Numbered from the stretch's first letter, positions 1 to 8,803 are shown. The stretch: DNA of 64,000 nucleotides from an uncultured Kordiimonas sp. (GCA_947492375.1 CANLMI010000001.1:558001-622000); one strand, 5' to 3'. A program made the numbers and translations. The notes: generated from the letters alone by a model not told the origin.

Positions 1-354
1 AACACCGCGCGCCGCCTCGACGCCGTTTGCAGCGCCCCATATGGCAAATAAAATAGAGCCCGTTAGAATTTCGGCGCCTGTATTTTTGATAATCCCTTGT
101 ACAGGGCCGCGTATTACTGTCGATACTTCGGGTGGTAGAACTTCGAACATAAAGTTAATAACTTCAAGGCCGCGTTCGGTTTGCCCTAAAAAACCAGATA
201 CAGCGATCAGAAAAATTATGAAAGGAAACATGGATAGCATAGCAAGAAACGCCATGTTGCCTGCGGCTGCCATCCCGCCATTATCGAAATATTGTGAAAT
301 GGCGTATTTAAATATTTTGAAGTGTTTTTTTAAGATTTCCATGCCGATAGCCAT
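1..354 (-). CDS. YihY/BrkB family inner-membrane protein (5' part, cut by window edge)
   Basis: The minus strand encodes 118 codons from an ATG at 354 to the window edge with no stop. The start MAIGMEILKKHFKIF is followed by a segment with NGGMAAAGNMAFLAMLSMFPFIIFLIAVSGFLG, here paraphrased as a glycine/alanine-rich stretch running into the first hydrophobic helix, and later by GILFAIWGAANGVEAAR-like residues. This pattern is typical of the YihY/BrkB (formerly ribonuclease BN) polytopic membrane family, whose function is not established. It lies about 90 bases downstream of the dnaJ-like gene on the same strand, so it may be co-transcribed. No strong Shine-Dalgarno is seen, because the upstream DNA is a tandem repeat. 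The C-terminal part is missing. Confidence 0.75.
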   Translation of the reverse strand, partial: MAIGMEILKKHFKIFKYAISQYFDNGGMAAAGNMAFLAMLSMFPFIIFLIAVSGFLGQTERGLEVINFMFEVLPPEVSTVIRGPVQGIIKNTGAEILTGSILFAIWGAANGVEAARGV

Positions 355-370
355 GTATGGTCAATTACGT

Positions 371-425
371 TTAAGTCAGATTTAAGTCAGATTTAAGCCA
401 GACTTAAGCCAGACTTAAGTCAAAG
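371..425. repeat. 11-bp tandem repeat, five units
   Basis: Five head-to-tail units start at 371, 382, 393, 404 and 415. Two are TTAAGTCAGAT, two are TTAAGCCAGAC and the last is TTAAGTCAAAG. Related AT-rich text continues to about 450. The array fills the gap between the dnaJ-like gene (ending at 447) and the YihY gene (starting at 354). The 11-bp period is close to one DNA helical turn, so a bent or protein-phased site is possible. A plain slippage microsatellite is equally possible. Confidence 0.85.
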
Positions 426-446
426 CTGATTTAAATCTGATTTGAT

Positions 447-1415
447 TTAAGTAAGGCCAGATTTTTTGCGTAAATCAGAGCCATTCCCGCCTTTCCAGTT
501 TTTTAAAGCCTTTTCCAGTTCCAAGTCTCTGGTTTTAGGTAACATCACTTTAAGGCTGACGTACATATTGCCCAACTGATCACGTTTTTTGACGCCTTTG
601 CCTTTTAGCCGTAACCTTTTGCCGCTAGATGAATTTCTGGGAACTCGAATAGTTAGGCGCCCTTTCGGAGTAGGCACCTCAATATCGCCGCCAAGAACAG
701 CTTCATCAAGGGATATGGGTAATTCGAGGTGAATATCGAGGCCATCTCGTTTGTAATAGGTGTGATCACTAACATGTACCTCGACCAGTGCGTCGCCTTT
801 TTCACCGCCAGCGATGCTTGGGCCGCCCTGACCGGAGAGCCTGACAACCTGACCGTCCTGAATGCCTTCAGGGATTTTAATGTCAATCGTACGCCCGTCG
901 TTTAGCTTTAGCCTGCGTGTACCGCCAGTGATCGATTCTTCAAAACCAACTGTAACAGTATAATTGATATCGAGCCCTTTACGGCGGCCAGCCTCCTTGT
1001 AAGGGTTGGTTTTTTGTTTTGTTTCAGATTTTTTGGTGTTGCCACGTTTCTTTTTAAAGCCGCCGAAGTTGAAGAAATCTGAAAAAATATCTTCTGCTTC
1101 TTCGAAATCAAATGGGTTTTTGCTACGGGCGCGGTGCGCTGATGCGCGTTGATTACGGGCATTTTGGGCCGCTGCGTCAAATGCTGATTGCTGATTACCA
1201 TCAGCATCAATTTCACCGCGGTCATATTTATCCCTCAGGCTTTTGTCACCGAGTATATTGTAAGCTGCCGTTACTTCCTTGAAGCGTTCTGTAACCCGCT
1301 TGTCATCTTTGTTTGTGTCCGGGTGAAGTTTTTTCGCAAGCGTTCGGTATGCTTTCTTAACGTCAGCGTCCGAAGCTCCTTTTCTTACACCCAAAATATT
1401 ATAAAGATCGTGCAT
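447..1415 (-). CDS. DnaJ/CbpA-type J-domain co-chaperone
   Basis: This 322-residue protein has an N-terminal J domain (about residues 3-67) with the HPD motif at about 31-33, which stimulates DnaK ATPase activity. A charged and glutamine-rich linker leads to an FDFEEAEDIFSDFFNFGGF segment, and two C-terminal substrate-binding beta domains follow (about 145-305). The four CXXCXGXG zinc repeats of classical DnaJ are absent, which makes it a class B protein like CbpA. It probably acts in the cytosol with Hsp70 on misfolded clients. It is divergent from pdxH across 187 bases. A short AAGAG lies upstream of the ATG. Confidence 0.85.
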   Translation of the reverse strand: MHDLYNILGVRKGASDADVKKAYRTLAKKLHPDTNKDDKRVTERFKEVTAAYNILGDKSLRDKYDRGEIDADGNQQSAFDAAAQNARNQRASAHRARSKNPFDFEEAEDIFSDFFNFGGFKKKRGNTKKSETKQKTNPYKEAGRRKGLDINYTVTVGFEESITGGTRRLKLNDGRTIDIKIPEGIQDGQVVRLSGQGGPSIAGGEKGDALVEVHVSDHTYYKRDGLDIHLELPISLDEAVLGGDIEVPTPKGRLTIRVPRNSSSGKRLRLKGKGVKKRDQLGNMYVSLKVMLPKTRDLELEKALKNWKGGNGSDLRKKSGLT

Positions 1416-1448
1416 CTACTCTTTTAAACTCTCAAAGTAACTATATTG

Positions 1449-1461
1449 ACTGCAATGCAGT
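1449..1461. promoter_or_regulatory. 13-bp palindrome in the dnaJ-like/pdxH divergent intergenic region
   Basis: ACTGCAATGCAGT reads as a perfect inverted repeat with a single central base. It lies 34 bases upstream of the dnaJ-like start codon in the AT-rich divergent spacer 1416-1602. It could be an operator for the minus-strand gene. No canonical heat-shock promoter was recognised nearby. The call rests on symmetry alone. Confidence 0.25.
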
Positions 1462-1602
1462 ATATTGGTTTTTTCCTGTCTTGATAGATATTTTCTTATA
1501 TATCTATTTTCAATGTGATCTGACACTTACCATTTAATGTATTAAAAGCAAGTTGACGAAAATAAACGGGTTTATAAAGCTTCTTAGGTAACAGGATATA
1601 AT

Positions 1603-2205
1603 ATGGCTGAAAAAATAGTGGATTTTGGTGTGCCGTTTGAAACTTTTGGCGAATGGCTTGAGGAAGCGAAAGCAAGCGAGATTAACGACCCGACAGGTAT
1701 GGCACTTGCGACAACAACGCCTGATGGCCGCCCAAGTCTTCGTATGGTGCTTTTGAAAGGATGGGATGAGCGCGGATTTGTCTTTTATACCAACCTTGAT
1801 AGCCGTAAAGGGGGTGAGTTAAGCCAAAACGCAAATGTTGCCTTGTTATTTCATTGGAAATCATTGCGTCGTCAAATTAGAATTGAAGGGGCAGTCAGCC
1901 CTGTTAGCGAAGAAGAGGCAGACGAATATTTCGCTTCCCGCCCGCGCGGTAGCCGTATCGGGGCATGGGCGTCAAGGCAATCATCGCCGATGGAAGGGCG
2001 GTTTGAATTTGAAGCTGAAATCGCAAAATACACAACTAAATTCGGTGTTGGTGATATTTCACGCCCGGAAAACTGGTCTGGTTTTCGTGTAAAGCCACAA
2101 GCGCTTGAATTTTGGCGCGACCGAAAGTTCAGGCTGCATGAAAGGCTTCAATACGGTCTTTCCGACACTGAAAACCAGTGGAAACTGACTGAATTATATC
2201 CTTGA
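1603..2205 (+). CDS. pdxH: Pyridoxamine/pyridoxine 5'-phosphate oxidase
   Basis: PdxH is an FMN enzyme that oxidises pyridoxamine or pyridoxine 5'-phosphate to pyridoxal 5'-phosphate in the B6 salvage and synthesis route. The 200-residue length is usual. Visible family blocks are DPTGMALATTTPDGRPS and RMVLLKGWDERGFVFYTN in the FMN-binding barrel, SRKGGEL, SRPRGSRIGAWASRQS, and the C-terminal EFWRDRKFRLHER-type substrate signature ending in LYP. It is monocistronic and is followed by a 126-base gap. PLP is needed by several gene products in this window (cysteine synthase, threonine dehydratase). Confidence 0.96.
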   Translation: MAEKIVDFGVPFETFGEWLEEAKASEINDPTGMALATTTPDGRPSLRMVLLKGWDERGFVFYTNLDSRKGGELSQNANVALLFHWKSLRRQIRIEGAVSPVSEEEADEYFASRPRGSRIGAWASRQSSPMEGRFEFEAEIAKYTTKFGVGDISRPENWSGFRVKPQALEFWRDRKFRLHERLQYGLSDTENQWKLTELYP

Positions 2206-2331
2206 TTATACCCCCGATTATTTGTTTGTTTTGCTACAGCGCCTTTTTGTCTTGGCATAATCATATTCTCTGATTAATCTCTGTCATTAACTTGCTGAAC
2301 TGGGAAGTGACGCGAGGAAAGGGAGAGGATT

Positions 2332-3783
2332 ATGGATGATGTGCAATCAAGTGCAATAAGCGGGGATATTGCTGCGGTTTTGCAAGCGCAGCGAAGTGCC
2401 TATATAGCGGAAGGACACATTAGTGCCGAAGTGCGCATTGATCGCCTGAAACGGGCCTTGAATATTGTTCTTGAGCATCAGGATGATTTTATTTGTCTCA
2501 TCAGCGAAGATTTTGGAAACCGGTCGGCGGGGACAACGCTGTTCGCGGATGTCGCTGCAAGTGTTAGTGCCCTGAAGGATGCGATCAAGCATGTCAGAAA
2601 GTGGATGAAACCATCAAAGCGTTCGCTTGCGTTCCCATTTGGTTTGATGGGGGCAAAGGGGCGTGTGGTTCCACAGCCAAAAGGTGTAGTTGGCCTTATC
2701 ACGCCTTGGAATTTCCCGATGACTATGGTGTTTGTCCCACTTGCGCAGATGTTGGCAGCGGGCAACCGTGTGATGATCAAACCATCTGAACACACATCAA
2801 AAACGTCTGCTTTCTATAAACAGGTTTTTGAGCAGGCATTTGATACGTCTGAGGTTGCGGTCATTAACGGCGGCGTTGAAACCAGTCAGGTATTTTCAAG
2901 CCAACCGTTTGATCACTTGATGTTCACAGGTGCCCCTTCAATCGGTAAACTTATTATGCGATCCGCGAGTGAAAATCTTGTGCCAGTAACGCTTGAACTT
3001 GGTGGTAAGAGCCCGGTGATTGTTGGCGACAGTGCAGACCTTGATATGACCGTAAAGCGGGTTGCCATGTGGAAAAACGCCAATGCAGGCCAAATCTGCC
3101 TCGCACCAGATTATATTAATATTCAAAAGGGGCGTGAGGAAGAGTTTGTGCAGAAATACACTGATGCAGTTACTTCCATGTTTCCGAATATGTTGGCGAA
3201 TGATGACTATACATCAATTATTTCCAAGCGGCATAAGGAACGCTTGGAAGGATATTTGGATGATGCTCGAGACAAGGGTGCTGATGTGCGGATCATTAAT
3301 CCTTTGAACGAGGACTTTGCAGGGCAAAATCACTCAAACAAAATGCCCCCTGCGTTAATTCTTAACCCAACCGACGATATGAAGGTCATGCAAGAGGAAA
3401 TTTTCGGGCCAATTTTACCTGTTAGAACTGTTGATACTGTTAAAGGCGCTGTTGATTATGTGAATAGCCGGGAGCGCCCGCTTGCGCTTTATTATTTCGG
3501 TGACGATAGTGCTGAAGAGCAAAGCGTTATTGAAAATACAATATCAGGCAGCGTTTGCATAAATGATCTTGTTTGGCAGGGGGGGCATGAGAATTTACCC
3601 TTTGGCGGCGTTGGTAATAGCGGCATGGGTCACTATCATGGCTATGACGGGTTTCTTGAGTTTTCCCATCAAAAATCTGTTCTAAAGCATCCAAAGCTCG
3701 ATTTGAACAAACTCGCAGCGCTTATTCCACCTTATAGTGACGGTAAGCTTGAAAAAAGCATGAAAAGCCGGATTGGTAAATAA
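2332..3783 (+). CDS. Aldehyde dehydrogenase, coniferyl-aldehyde dehydrogenase type
   Basis: This 483-residue NAD(P)-dependent aldehyde dehydrogenase oxidises an aldehyde to the acid. The Rossmann and catalytic signatures are intact: PWNFP with Asn127, ELGGK with general base Glu222, and catalytic Cys256 in NAGQICLAPD. The C-terminal GGVGNSGMGHYHGYDGF block and overall sequence resemble the coniferyl aldehyde dehydrogenase (CalB) branch, which also includes fatty-aldehyde oxidisers. A strong purine-rich ribosome site (AGGAAAGGGAGAGG) precedes the ATG. It is the first gene of an operon and the next start lies only 9 bases after its stop. The true substrate cannot be read from sequence. Confidence 0.88.
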   Translation: MDDVQSSAISGDIAAVLQAQRSAYIAEGHISAEVRIDRLKRALNIVLEHQDDFICLISEDFGNRSAGTTLFADVAASVSALKDAIKHVRKWMKPSKRSLAFPFGLMGAKGRVVPQPKGVVGLITPWNFPMTMVFVPLAQMLAAGNRVMIKPSEHTSKTSAFYKQVFEQAFDTSEVAVINGGVETSQVFSSQPFDHLMFTGAPSIGKLIMRSASENLVPVTLELGGKSPVIVGDSADLDMTVKRVAMWKNANAGQICLAPDYINIQKGREEEFVQKYTDAVTSMFPNMLANDDYTSIISKRHKERLEGYLDDARDKGADVRIINPLNEDFAGQNHSNKMPPALILNPTDDMKVMQEEIFGPILPVRTVDTVKGAVDYVNSRERPLALYYFGDDSAEEQSVIENTISGSVCINDLVWQGGHENLPFGGVGNSGMGHYHGYDGFLEFSHQKSVLKHPKLDLNKLAALIPPYSDGKLEKSMKSRIGK

Positions 3784-3792
3784 GGTGTAATC

Positions 3793-4941
3793 ATGAACTT
3801 TTCCTTTGATACCGTTCGCTCAATTCTTGTTGAAGATCATGCGGCTGCCAATTTAGGCGCTATATTGCAGGGCCGTTTCGAACCGTCATGTTGCTTCGTT
3901 GTTACTGATAAATGCCTCAGATCACTTGGTCTTGTTGATGCTGCGATACGGTCGTTAAATGAGCATGGCTTTAATGCTATTGTTTATGATGATGTGGTTG
4001 CTGATCCGCCTGAGGATAGTATTTTAAAAGCTGTTGATGCTGCAAAACAATCAAATTGCCAGATTGTTATTGGTTTTGGCGGCGGTAGCCCGATGGATGT
4101 GGCAAAACTTGTTGCTGTGCTTCTTAAAGGTAAGCAACAACTTGATACCATGTACGGGATTGGTCAGATTACGTCTGATCGTGTTTCACTTATTCAAGTT
4201 CCGACTACGTCTGGTACAGGATCTGAAGTGACGCCGATATCAATTGTAACAACAGGGGAAGCAACAAAAATGGGTGTTGTTGACCCTGTTTTATATGCGG
4301 ACCTGGCGCTATTGGATGCAACATTAACCTTTGATCTTCCAGTGCATGTTACTGCTGCGACTGGTATTGATGCGATGGTTCATGCCTTAGAGGCGTACAC
4401 TACGCGGCATAAGAAAAATCCGGTTTCTGATGCTCTTGCCTGTCAGGCCTTTCATCTTTTGGGGCAGAATATTCTGACAGTATGTAAAGACGGAAAAAAT
4501 TTGAATGCGCGCCGAAATATGCTGGTGGGGGCAATGCTTGCAGGGCAGGCGTTTGCCAATGCACCCGTGGCAGCGGTTCATGCGCTTGCATACCCACTGG
4601 GTGGTCATTTCCATGTGCCGCACGGGCTCTCTAACTCGCTTGTTCTCCCATATGTGATGGAGTTTAATATGGCTGAGGCTGGTAGCGCATACGCTGAGTT
4701 CGCAGCTATTTTAGGTATTAAAGAACGTACAGATACGGCGAGTGCACAGGCCTTGATCAAGTGGTTTCAAAATGTTGCCGTTGAAGCCGGTATTGAGACA
4801 CGCCTCCGCGATGTTGGTGTAAAAGAGAGTGACATCGATATGCTTGCAGATAATGCAATGCTGCAAACCCGCTTGCTTGTTAATAACCCAAGAGAAGTGC
4901 TGCGCGATGATGCTTATAAAATTTACGAGGCAGCATGGTGA
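3793..4941 (+). CDS. Iron-containing (group III) alcohol dehydrogenase
   Basis: This 382-residue enzyme interconverts an alcohol and an aldehyde with NAD(P). The nucleotide-binding GGGSPMD motif is at 96-102, and the likely metal ligands are Asp193, His197, His263 and His277 (the latter two in AVHALAYPLG and HVPHGLSN). The start codon follows the aldehyde dehydrogenase stop by 9 bases and its own stop overlaps the next gene by 7 bases, indicating translational coupling. Paired with the upstream dehydrogenase it would give a two-step alcohol to aldehyde to acid oxidation; that pairing is inferred from position. Confidence 0.88.
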   Translation: MNFSFDTVRSILVEDHAAANLGAILQGRFEPSCCFVVTDKCLRSLGLVDAAIRSLNEHGFNAIVYDDVVADPPEDSILKAVDAAKQSNCQIVIGFGGGSPMDVAKLVAVLLKGKQQLDTMYGIGQITSDRVSLIQVPTTSGTGSEVTPISIVTTGEATKMGVVDPVLYADLALLDATLTFDLPVHVTAATGIDAMVHALEAYTTRHKKNPVSDALACQAFHLLGQNILTVCKDGKNLNARRNMLVGAMLAGQAFANAPVAAVHALAYPLGGHFHVPHGLSNSLVLPYVMEFNMAEAGSAYAEFAAILGIKERTDTASAQALIKWFQNVAVEAGIETRLRDVGVKESDIDMLADNAMLQTRLLVNNPREVLRDDAYKIYEAAW

Positions 4942-5384
4942 AAAAGCAAGCAGGAGCAAGGCCATATGATACCTACAGGCACTTTTCTCTTATTCAGACG
5001 CGCTGGATGGATAATGATATCTATGGGCATGTAAACAACGTTGTTTATTATAGTTATTTCGACACATTGGTGAATGAGTATTTAATCGCGTCGGGTGTTT
5101 TGGATATTCATGAGGGGGATACAATTGGCCTGGTTGTTGAAACATCCTGTAATTATTTCGCACCGATCGAGTTTCCGCAAAAAATAAAAGGCGCTATCGG
5201 TGTTTCTAAAATTGGAACCTCTAGCGTGCGATATGAAATTGGTTTGTTTGATGAGAGTGGGAAGTGTGTAGCCGAGGGGCATTTTATTCATGTATATGTG
5301 GATAGAAAATCAAGAAAACCCAAAGAATTACCAAGTGCTTTTATTAAATCACTTAAAGAAATAAAATTAGCTGAAATTAAGTAG
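4935..5384 (+). CDS. Hot-dog acyl-CoA thioesterase (4-hydroxybenzoyl-CoA thioesterase/YbgC-like)
   Basis: This single hot-dog domain protein of 149 residues hydrolyses acyl-CoA thioesters. The N-terminal WMDNDIYGHVNNVVYYSYF block carries the catalytic Asp of the 4HBT family (DxYGHVNN), and later strands show FIHVYVDRKSRKP. The start ATG lies within the last codons of the alcohol dehydrogenase, a 7-base overlap, so the two are coupled. In this operon it may release free acid or recycle CoA. The substrate is unknown. Confidence 0.82.
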   Translation: MVKKQAGARPYDTYRHFSLIQTRWMDNDIYGHVNNVVYYSYFDTLVNEYLIASGVLDIHEGDTIGLVVETSCNYFAPIEFPQKIKGAIGVSKIGTSSVRYEIGLFDESGKCVAEGHFIHVYVDRKSRKPKELPSAFIKSLKEIKLAEIK

Positions 5385-5399
5385 AAAGGTGTCCATGAA

Positions 5400-6203
5400 A
5401 TGGATGTAAAAGATAAGGTTATCATCATTACCGGCGGTGCTAGCGGGATTGGGAAAGCGCTTGGTGAATTGTTTGCGGCTGAAGGTGCCAAAGGTGTCGC
5501 GCTTGCCGATATGAACGAAGCGGGCGTAGAGGCTGTAGCGGCTTCGATTGGTGATAAGGCAAAAGGATATGCGCTTGATGTAACTGATGAAGCCGCAGTT
5601 CAGGCTGTTGTTGATGATGTCGAGGCGACCATTGGCCCAGTTGATTTATATTTTTCTAACGCAGGTATCATTTTTTCTGATGCACCCGATTGGACAGCAA
5701 TCAGCCAAACCAATGAACAGTGGCAGAAAATCTGGGACGTCAATGTGTTTGCTCATGTATTGGCATGCCGGGCTGTTTTACCTAAAATGCTAAAAAGGGA
5801 AGGGTGTGGTTTCATTATAACGGCGTCTGCTGCCGGCCTTCTTAGCCAAATTGGTGATATATCATACTCTACAACAAAACATGCGGCTGTTGGCTTTGCC
5901 GAAAGTCTTGCGATTACGCATGGTGATGATGGCCTCTATGTTGCTGCACTTTGCCCGCAGGCGGTTGTCTCTAATATGACAAAAGGGGTAGAGGAAAGCT
6001 CTGCGGCTGGCGACGGTGTTATGCCAGCAGAAGAGTTCGCAAGCCGTGTATATGCACAAATGAAGGTTGGCAAATTTATGATACGCCCGCATGAGCAAGT
6101 AGAGGGTTATTTTATGAATAAAGCCAAGGATTATGATCGCTGGGTCGGAGGAATGCGCAAGTTTCGCCGAATGCAAGTGGAGCGAACAGGCAAGCCAATT
6201 TAA
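5400..6203 (+). CDS. Short-chain dehydrogenase/reductase
   Basis: This 267-residue classical SDR has a TGGASGIG nucleotide loop near the N-terminus, an NAG strand motif (YFSNAGI), a catalytic Ser in ITASAAG and the active YSTTK tetrad (Tyr-x-x-x-Lys). Asp at the end of the second strand (LADMNEAG) suggests NAD preference. The ATG at 5400 follows AGAAAGG. It sits between the thioesterase and a second SDR in the operon starting at 2332. The substrate is probably a hydroxyl or keto group of the same pathway, an inference from context. Confidence 0.85.
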   Translation: MDVKDKVIIITGGASGIGKALGELFAAEGAKGVALADMNEAGVEAVAASIGDKAKGYALDVTDEAAVQAVVDDVEATIGPVDLYFSNAGIIFSDAPDWTAISQTNEQWQKIWDVNVFAHVLACRAVLPKMLKREGCGFIITASAAGLLSQIGDISYSTTKHAAVGFAESLAITHGDDGLYVAALCPQAVVSNMTKGVEESSAAGDGVMPAEEFASRVYAQMKVGKFMIRPHEQVEGYFMNKAKDYDRWVGGMRKFRRMQVERTGKPI

Positions 6204-6241
6204 GCAATTCAGCAATATCGTACAGATCAAGGGATAAAATC

Positions 6242-7009
6242 ATGGATTATACAAAATTAATGGACTTTACGGGTAAGGTTGTGTTTGTCAGCGGCTCGTC
6301 ACGAGGGATTGGTGAAGCGATCGTACGCGCATACGCAGCGAACGGCGCTGATGTGATTGTTTCATCACGTGATCAAGGTGCATGCGACGCTGTTGCAGAA
6401 AGTATTCGTGCAGACGGCGGCAAGGCTACAGGAAAGGCATGTCATGCTGGTCGGATGGAAGATATTGGTCGTGTTTTTGACTGGATTAAAGAGACGTATG
6501 GACGGCTTGATGTGCTCGTAAACTGTGGGGGGACTAATCCATTCTACGGCAATATCGGTGAAACACCAGAAGATGCATTTGATAAAACCATTGATGTAAA
6601 CCTTAAGGGACCGTTTTACTTGTCTGCCAAAGCAGTTGAAATGATGCAAAGCCAAGGTGGCGGTGCGATTGTAAATGTTGCTTCGATTAATGGTATAAAA
6701 CCTGGTCACCTGCAGGGTATTTATTCGATGACGAAATCTGCAATGATTAACATGACACAGGCGTTTGCGCGTGAATATGGTAAAGATAAAATCCGTGTTA
6801 ATGCCATTTGCCCAGGATTTATCGATACCAAGATGACCGCAGTGTTTACAGCAAACGATAAGCTTGTTGACCAATATACCAGCAGTTTCCCAATCCAGCG
6901 CGTTGGCAAACCAGAAGATATGGTTGGCGGTGTTCTGTATCTTTCTTCTGATGCAGCAGGCTTTACCACAGGTACGACATTGACAATGGATGGTGGGCAC
7001 TTGGCCTAA
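6242..7009 (+). CDS. Short-chain dehydrogenase/reductase
   Basis: This 255-residue classical SDR has SGSSRGIG as cofactor loop, a NCGG variant of the NAG motif, Ser in NVASING, and YSMTK as the catalytic Tyr/Lys. The C-terminal GFTTGTTLTMDGG ending is typical of FabG-like SDRs. An SSRD at the end of the second beta strand hints at NADPH use. It is separate in sequence from the preceding SDR, so it is a second pathway step rather than a recent duplicate. Spacing to the next gene is about 30 bases. Confidence 0.85.
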   Translation: MDYTKLMDFTGKVVFVSGSSRGIGEAIVRAYAANGADVIVSSRDQGACDAVAESIRADGGKATGKACHAGRMEDIGRVFDWIKETYGRLDVLVNCGGTNPFYGNIGETPEDAFDKTIDVNLKGPFYLSAKAVEMMQSQGGGAIVNVASINGIKPGHLQGIYSMTKSAMINMTQAFAREYGKDKIRVNAICPGFIDTKMTAVFTANDKLVDQYTSSFPIQRVGKPEDMVGGVLYLSSDAAGFTTGTTLTMDGGHLA

Positions 7010-7039
7010 GCATGGCTGTAATTGTTCTGTAAGGATATT

Positions 7040-8116
7040 ATGATGAGCAAAGAATTAAATAAAACCATTGATGTGCGCGACGGTGAAGAACTTGATATAG
7101 CAGTGATCGATAAGCTGATTAAAGAGCATGTCAATGGGATATCCGGCACGCCGGAGGTCAGACAGTTTCAAAGCGGTCAATCAAACCTGACATACTCGAT
7201 TGTGTACGGTGAAAAGCGCTTGGTTTTACGCAGGCCACCTTTTGGCACCAAGCCAAAATCAGGGCACAGCATGATCCGCGAATTTTCTGTTATGAATGCA
7301 CTGCGTCCGGTTTTTCCGGCAGTGCCTGAAACTTTTTTCCATGTGGGAGACGAAGAAAGCCCGTTTGGCGCCGAGTTTTATGTGATGGAACAGGTTGCTG
7401 GTTGGAAATTAGGTCGGAATATTCCATCCGAATGGAATTTTTCAGAAGACGATACGCATAAACTGGGCATCACTTTCTTTGAGAAGCTAATGGACCTCCA
7501 TAAGGTTGACTATAAAGCGATTGGGCTTGGTGATTTCGGCAAACCGGAAGGATATGTTGAGCGGCAAATCAAAGGATGGAATGGCCGTTATCAACGTGCG
7601 CATACCGATGATGTTGAAACATTTGAGGATGTGATGAAATGGCTGGAGGATAACATGCCTTCAACCGAGGCGGGGCACGCTATTGTACACGGCGATTACC
7701 GACTTGATAATGTTATTTTAAATGAAAAAGACCCGTTTAAAATAGACGCCATCCTTGATTGGGAAATTAGTGCGCTTGGTGATCCGTTGATGGATCTTGG
7801 TAATACGCTTGCATACTGGATTGAAGCAACTGATCCACCGGAAAGTATTGCGCTGAACATGCAGCCAAGTGATGCGCCTGGTATGCCAACCCGTGCTGAA
7901 ATCGTTGATTTGTATGCAGAGCGAACAGGTTTCGACCTCAGTAAGTTTGATTATTATCTTGCATATGGCGTGTTCCGTTTGGCGGTAATCCTACAACAGA
8001 TTTATTATCGTTATTATCATGGCCAGACCAAGAATAAGAATTTTGCGGGCTTTGGTATGCAGGTTAATGCGCTTGGTAATCGTGCCCGTCAGTTAATTGA
8101 AAAGGCGAACTTGTAA
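7040..8116 (+). CDS. Phosphotransferase of the APH fold, ACAD10/11 N-terminal-like acyl-CoA kinase candidate
   Basis: This aminoglycoside-phosphotransferase-fold protein has about 358 residues. The kinase signatures are HGDYRLDNVI (catalytic loop with Asp) and DWEISALGDPLMDLG (metal-binding Asp). The substrate-side blocks QSNLTYSI, LVLRRPPFG and GAEFYVMEQ match the APH domain fused to acyl-CoA dehydrogenases in ACAD10/ACAD11 and found alone in LvaA-type 4-hydroxyacyl-CoA kinases. The start is set at ATG 7040 (or 7043) behind AAGGA; an upstream TTG at 7022 has no better ribosome site. In an acyl-CoA setting a 4-hydroxyacyl-CoA kinase role is a reasonable inference, not proven. Antibiotic resistance is unlikely. 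Confidence 0.8.
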   Translation: MMSKELNKTIDVRDGEELDIAVIDKLIKEHVNGISGTPEVRQFQSGQSNLTYSIVYGEKRLVLRRPPFGTKPKSGHSMIREFSVMNALRPVFPAVPETFFHVGDEESPFGAEFYVMEQVAGWKLGRNIPSEWNFSEDDTHKLGITFFEKLMDLHKVDYKAIGLGDFGKPEGYVERQIKGWNGRYQRAHTDDVETFEDVMKWLEDNMPSTEAGHAIVHGDYRLDNVILNEKDPFKIDAILDWEISALGDPLMDLGNTLAYWIEATDPPESIALNMQPSDAPGMPTRAEIVDLYAERTGFDLSKFDYYLAYGVFRLAVILQQIYYRYYHGQTKNKNFAGFGMQVNALGNRARQLIEKANL

Positions 8117-8140
8117 GAATAAGCGAAAACGGGAAGTATC

Positions 8141-8803
8141 ATGAATATCGTATTTGCTATATTTGATATGGTTACACAGTTGGACTTTACTGGCCCTGCT
8201 CAGGTCTTGAGCAGGGTGCCTGGGGCAACAGTTTACGTTGCTGCAAAAAATGTTCAACCGATACAAACAGACTGCGGGTTTTCGATTAATCCGACAGTTT
8301 CTTTTGACGAATGCCCGCAAGCGGATATTTTGTGTGTGCCGGGTGGTTTCGGTGTTCCTGAGGCCATTAATGAGGGCAGCATTATAGACTTTTGTAAACA
8401 GCAGTCTTTAGGCACCAAATATATCACATCTGTTTGCACTGGGGCTTTTATTTTGGGAGCAGCAGGCCTTTTGAAAGGCAGAAAGGCAACTACTCACTGG
8501 GCTTACACCAGCCTTTTGCCAGCGGTTGGTGCTATATATCAGGAAGGCAGAGTTGTTGTTGATGGCAATATATATACAGGCGGCGGCGTAACCGCAGGTA
8601 TTGATTTTGCTCTTATGCTTGCGAATGATTTGGCCGGTGCTCAGGTTTCAGCAAGTTTGGAATTAGGGTTTGAATATAATCCTGCACCTCCCAATGGCTC
8701 GGGGCATCCCAGTATTGCGCCAGCAGAGATAACTGCCGCAATAAAACCCAGATATATTGATAACCTTAAAAATATGTCTAAGGCTGTATCTGAAGCCATT
8801 TAG
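8141..8803 (+). CDS. DJ-1/PfpI family protein, isonitrile-hydratase-like
   Basis: The 220-residue protein has the DJ-1/PfpI glutaminase-like fold. The nucleophile elbow SVCTGAFILGAAGLL contains Cys99-Thr100, followed by a KGRKATTHW block. Asp15 in LDFTGP corresponds to the catalytic Asp of isonitrile hydratase (InhA), which turns isonitriles into N-formamides. Many family members lack proven substrates. It closes the plus-strand operon and its last 4 bases overlap the 3' end of the convergent tesB gene. No terminator is visible between them. Confidence 0.78.
   Translation: MNIVFAIFDMVTQLDFTGPAQVLSRVPGATVYVAAKNVQPIQTDCGFSINPTVSFDECPQADILCVPGGFGVPEAINEGSIIDFCKQQSLGTKYITSVCTGAFILGAAGLLKGRKATTHWAYTSLLPAVGAIYQEGRVVVDGNIYTGGGVTAGIDFALMLANDLAGAQVSASLELGFEYNPAPPNGSGHPSIAPAEITAAIKPRYIDNLKNMSKAVSEAI

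Noticed and set aside
6365-7000. 211-residue open frame antisense to the second SDR
   Set aside because: Shadow of an intact SDR gene; composition is Cys/His/Asn-rich and unlike real proteins.
7022-8116. Aminoglycoside resistance role for the APH-fold protein
   Set aside because: Its blocks follow the ACAD10/11-LvaA branch and it sits in an acyl-CoA operon; no sign of a mobile resistance setting.
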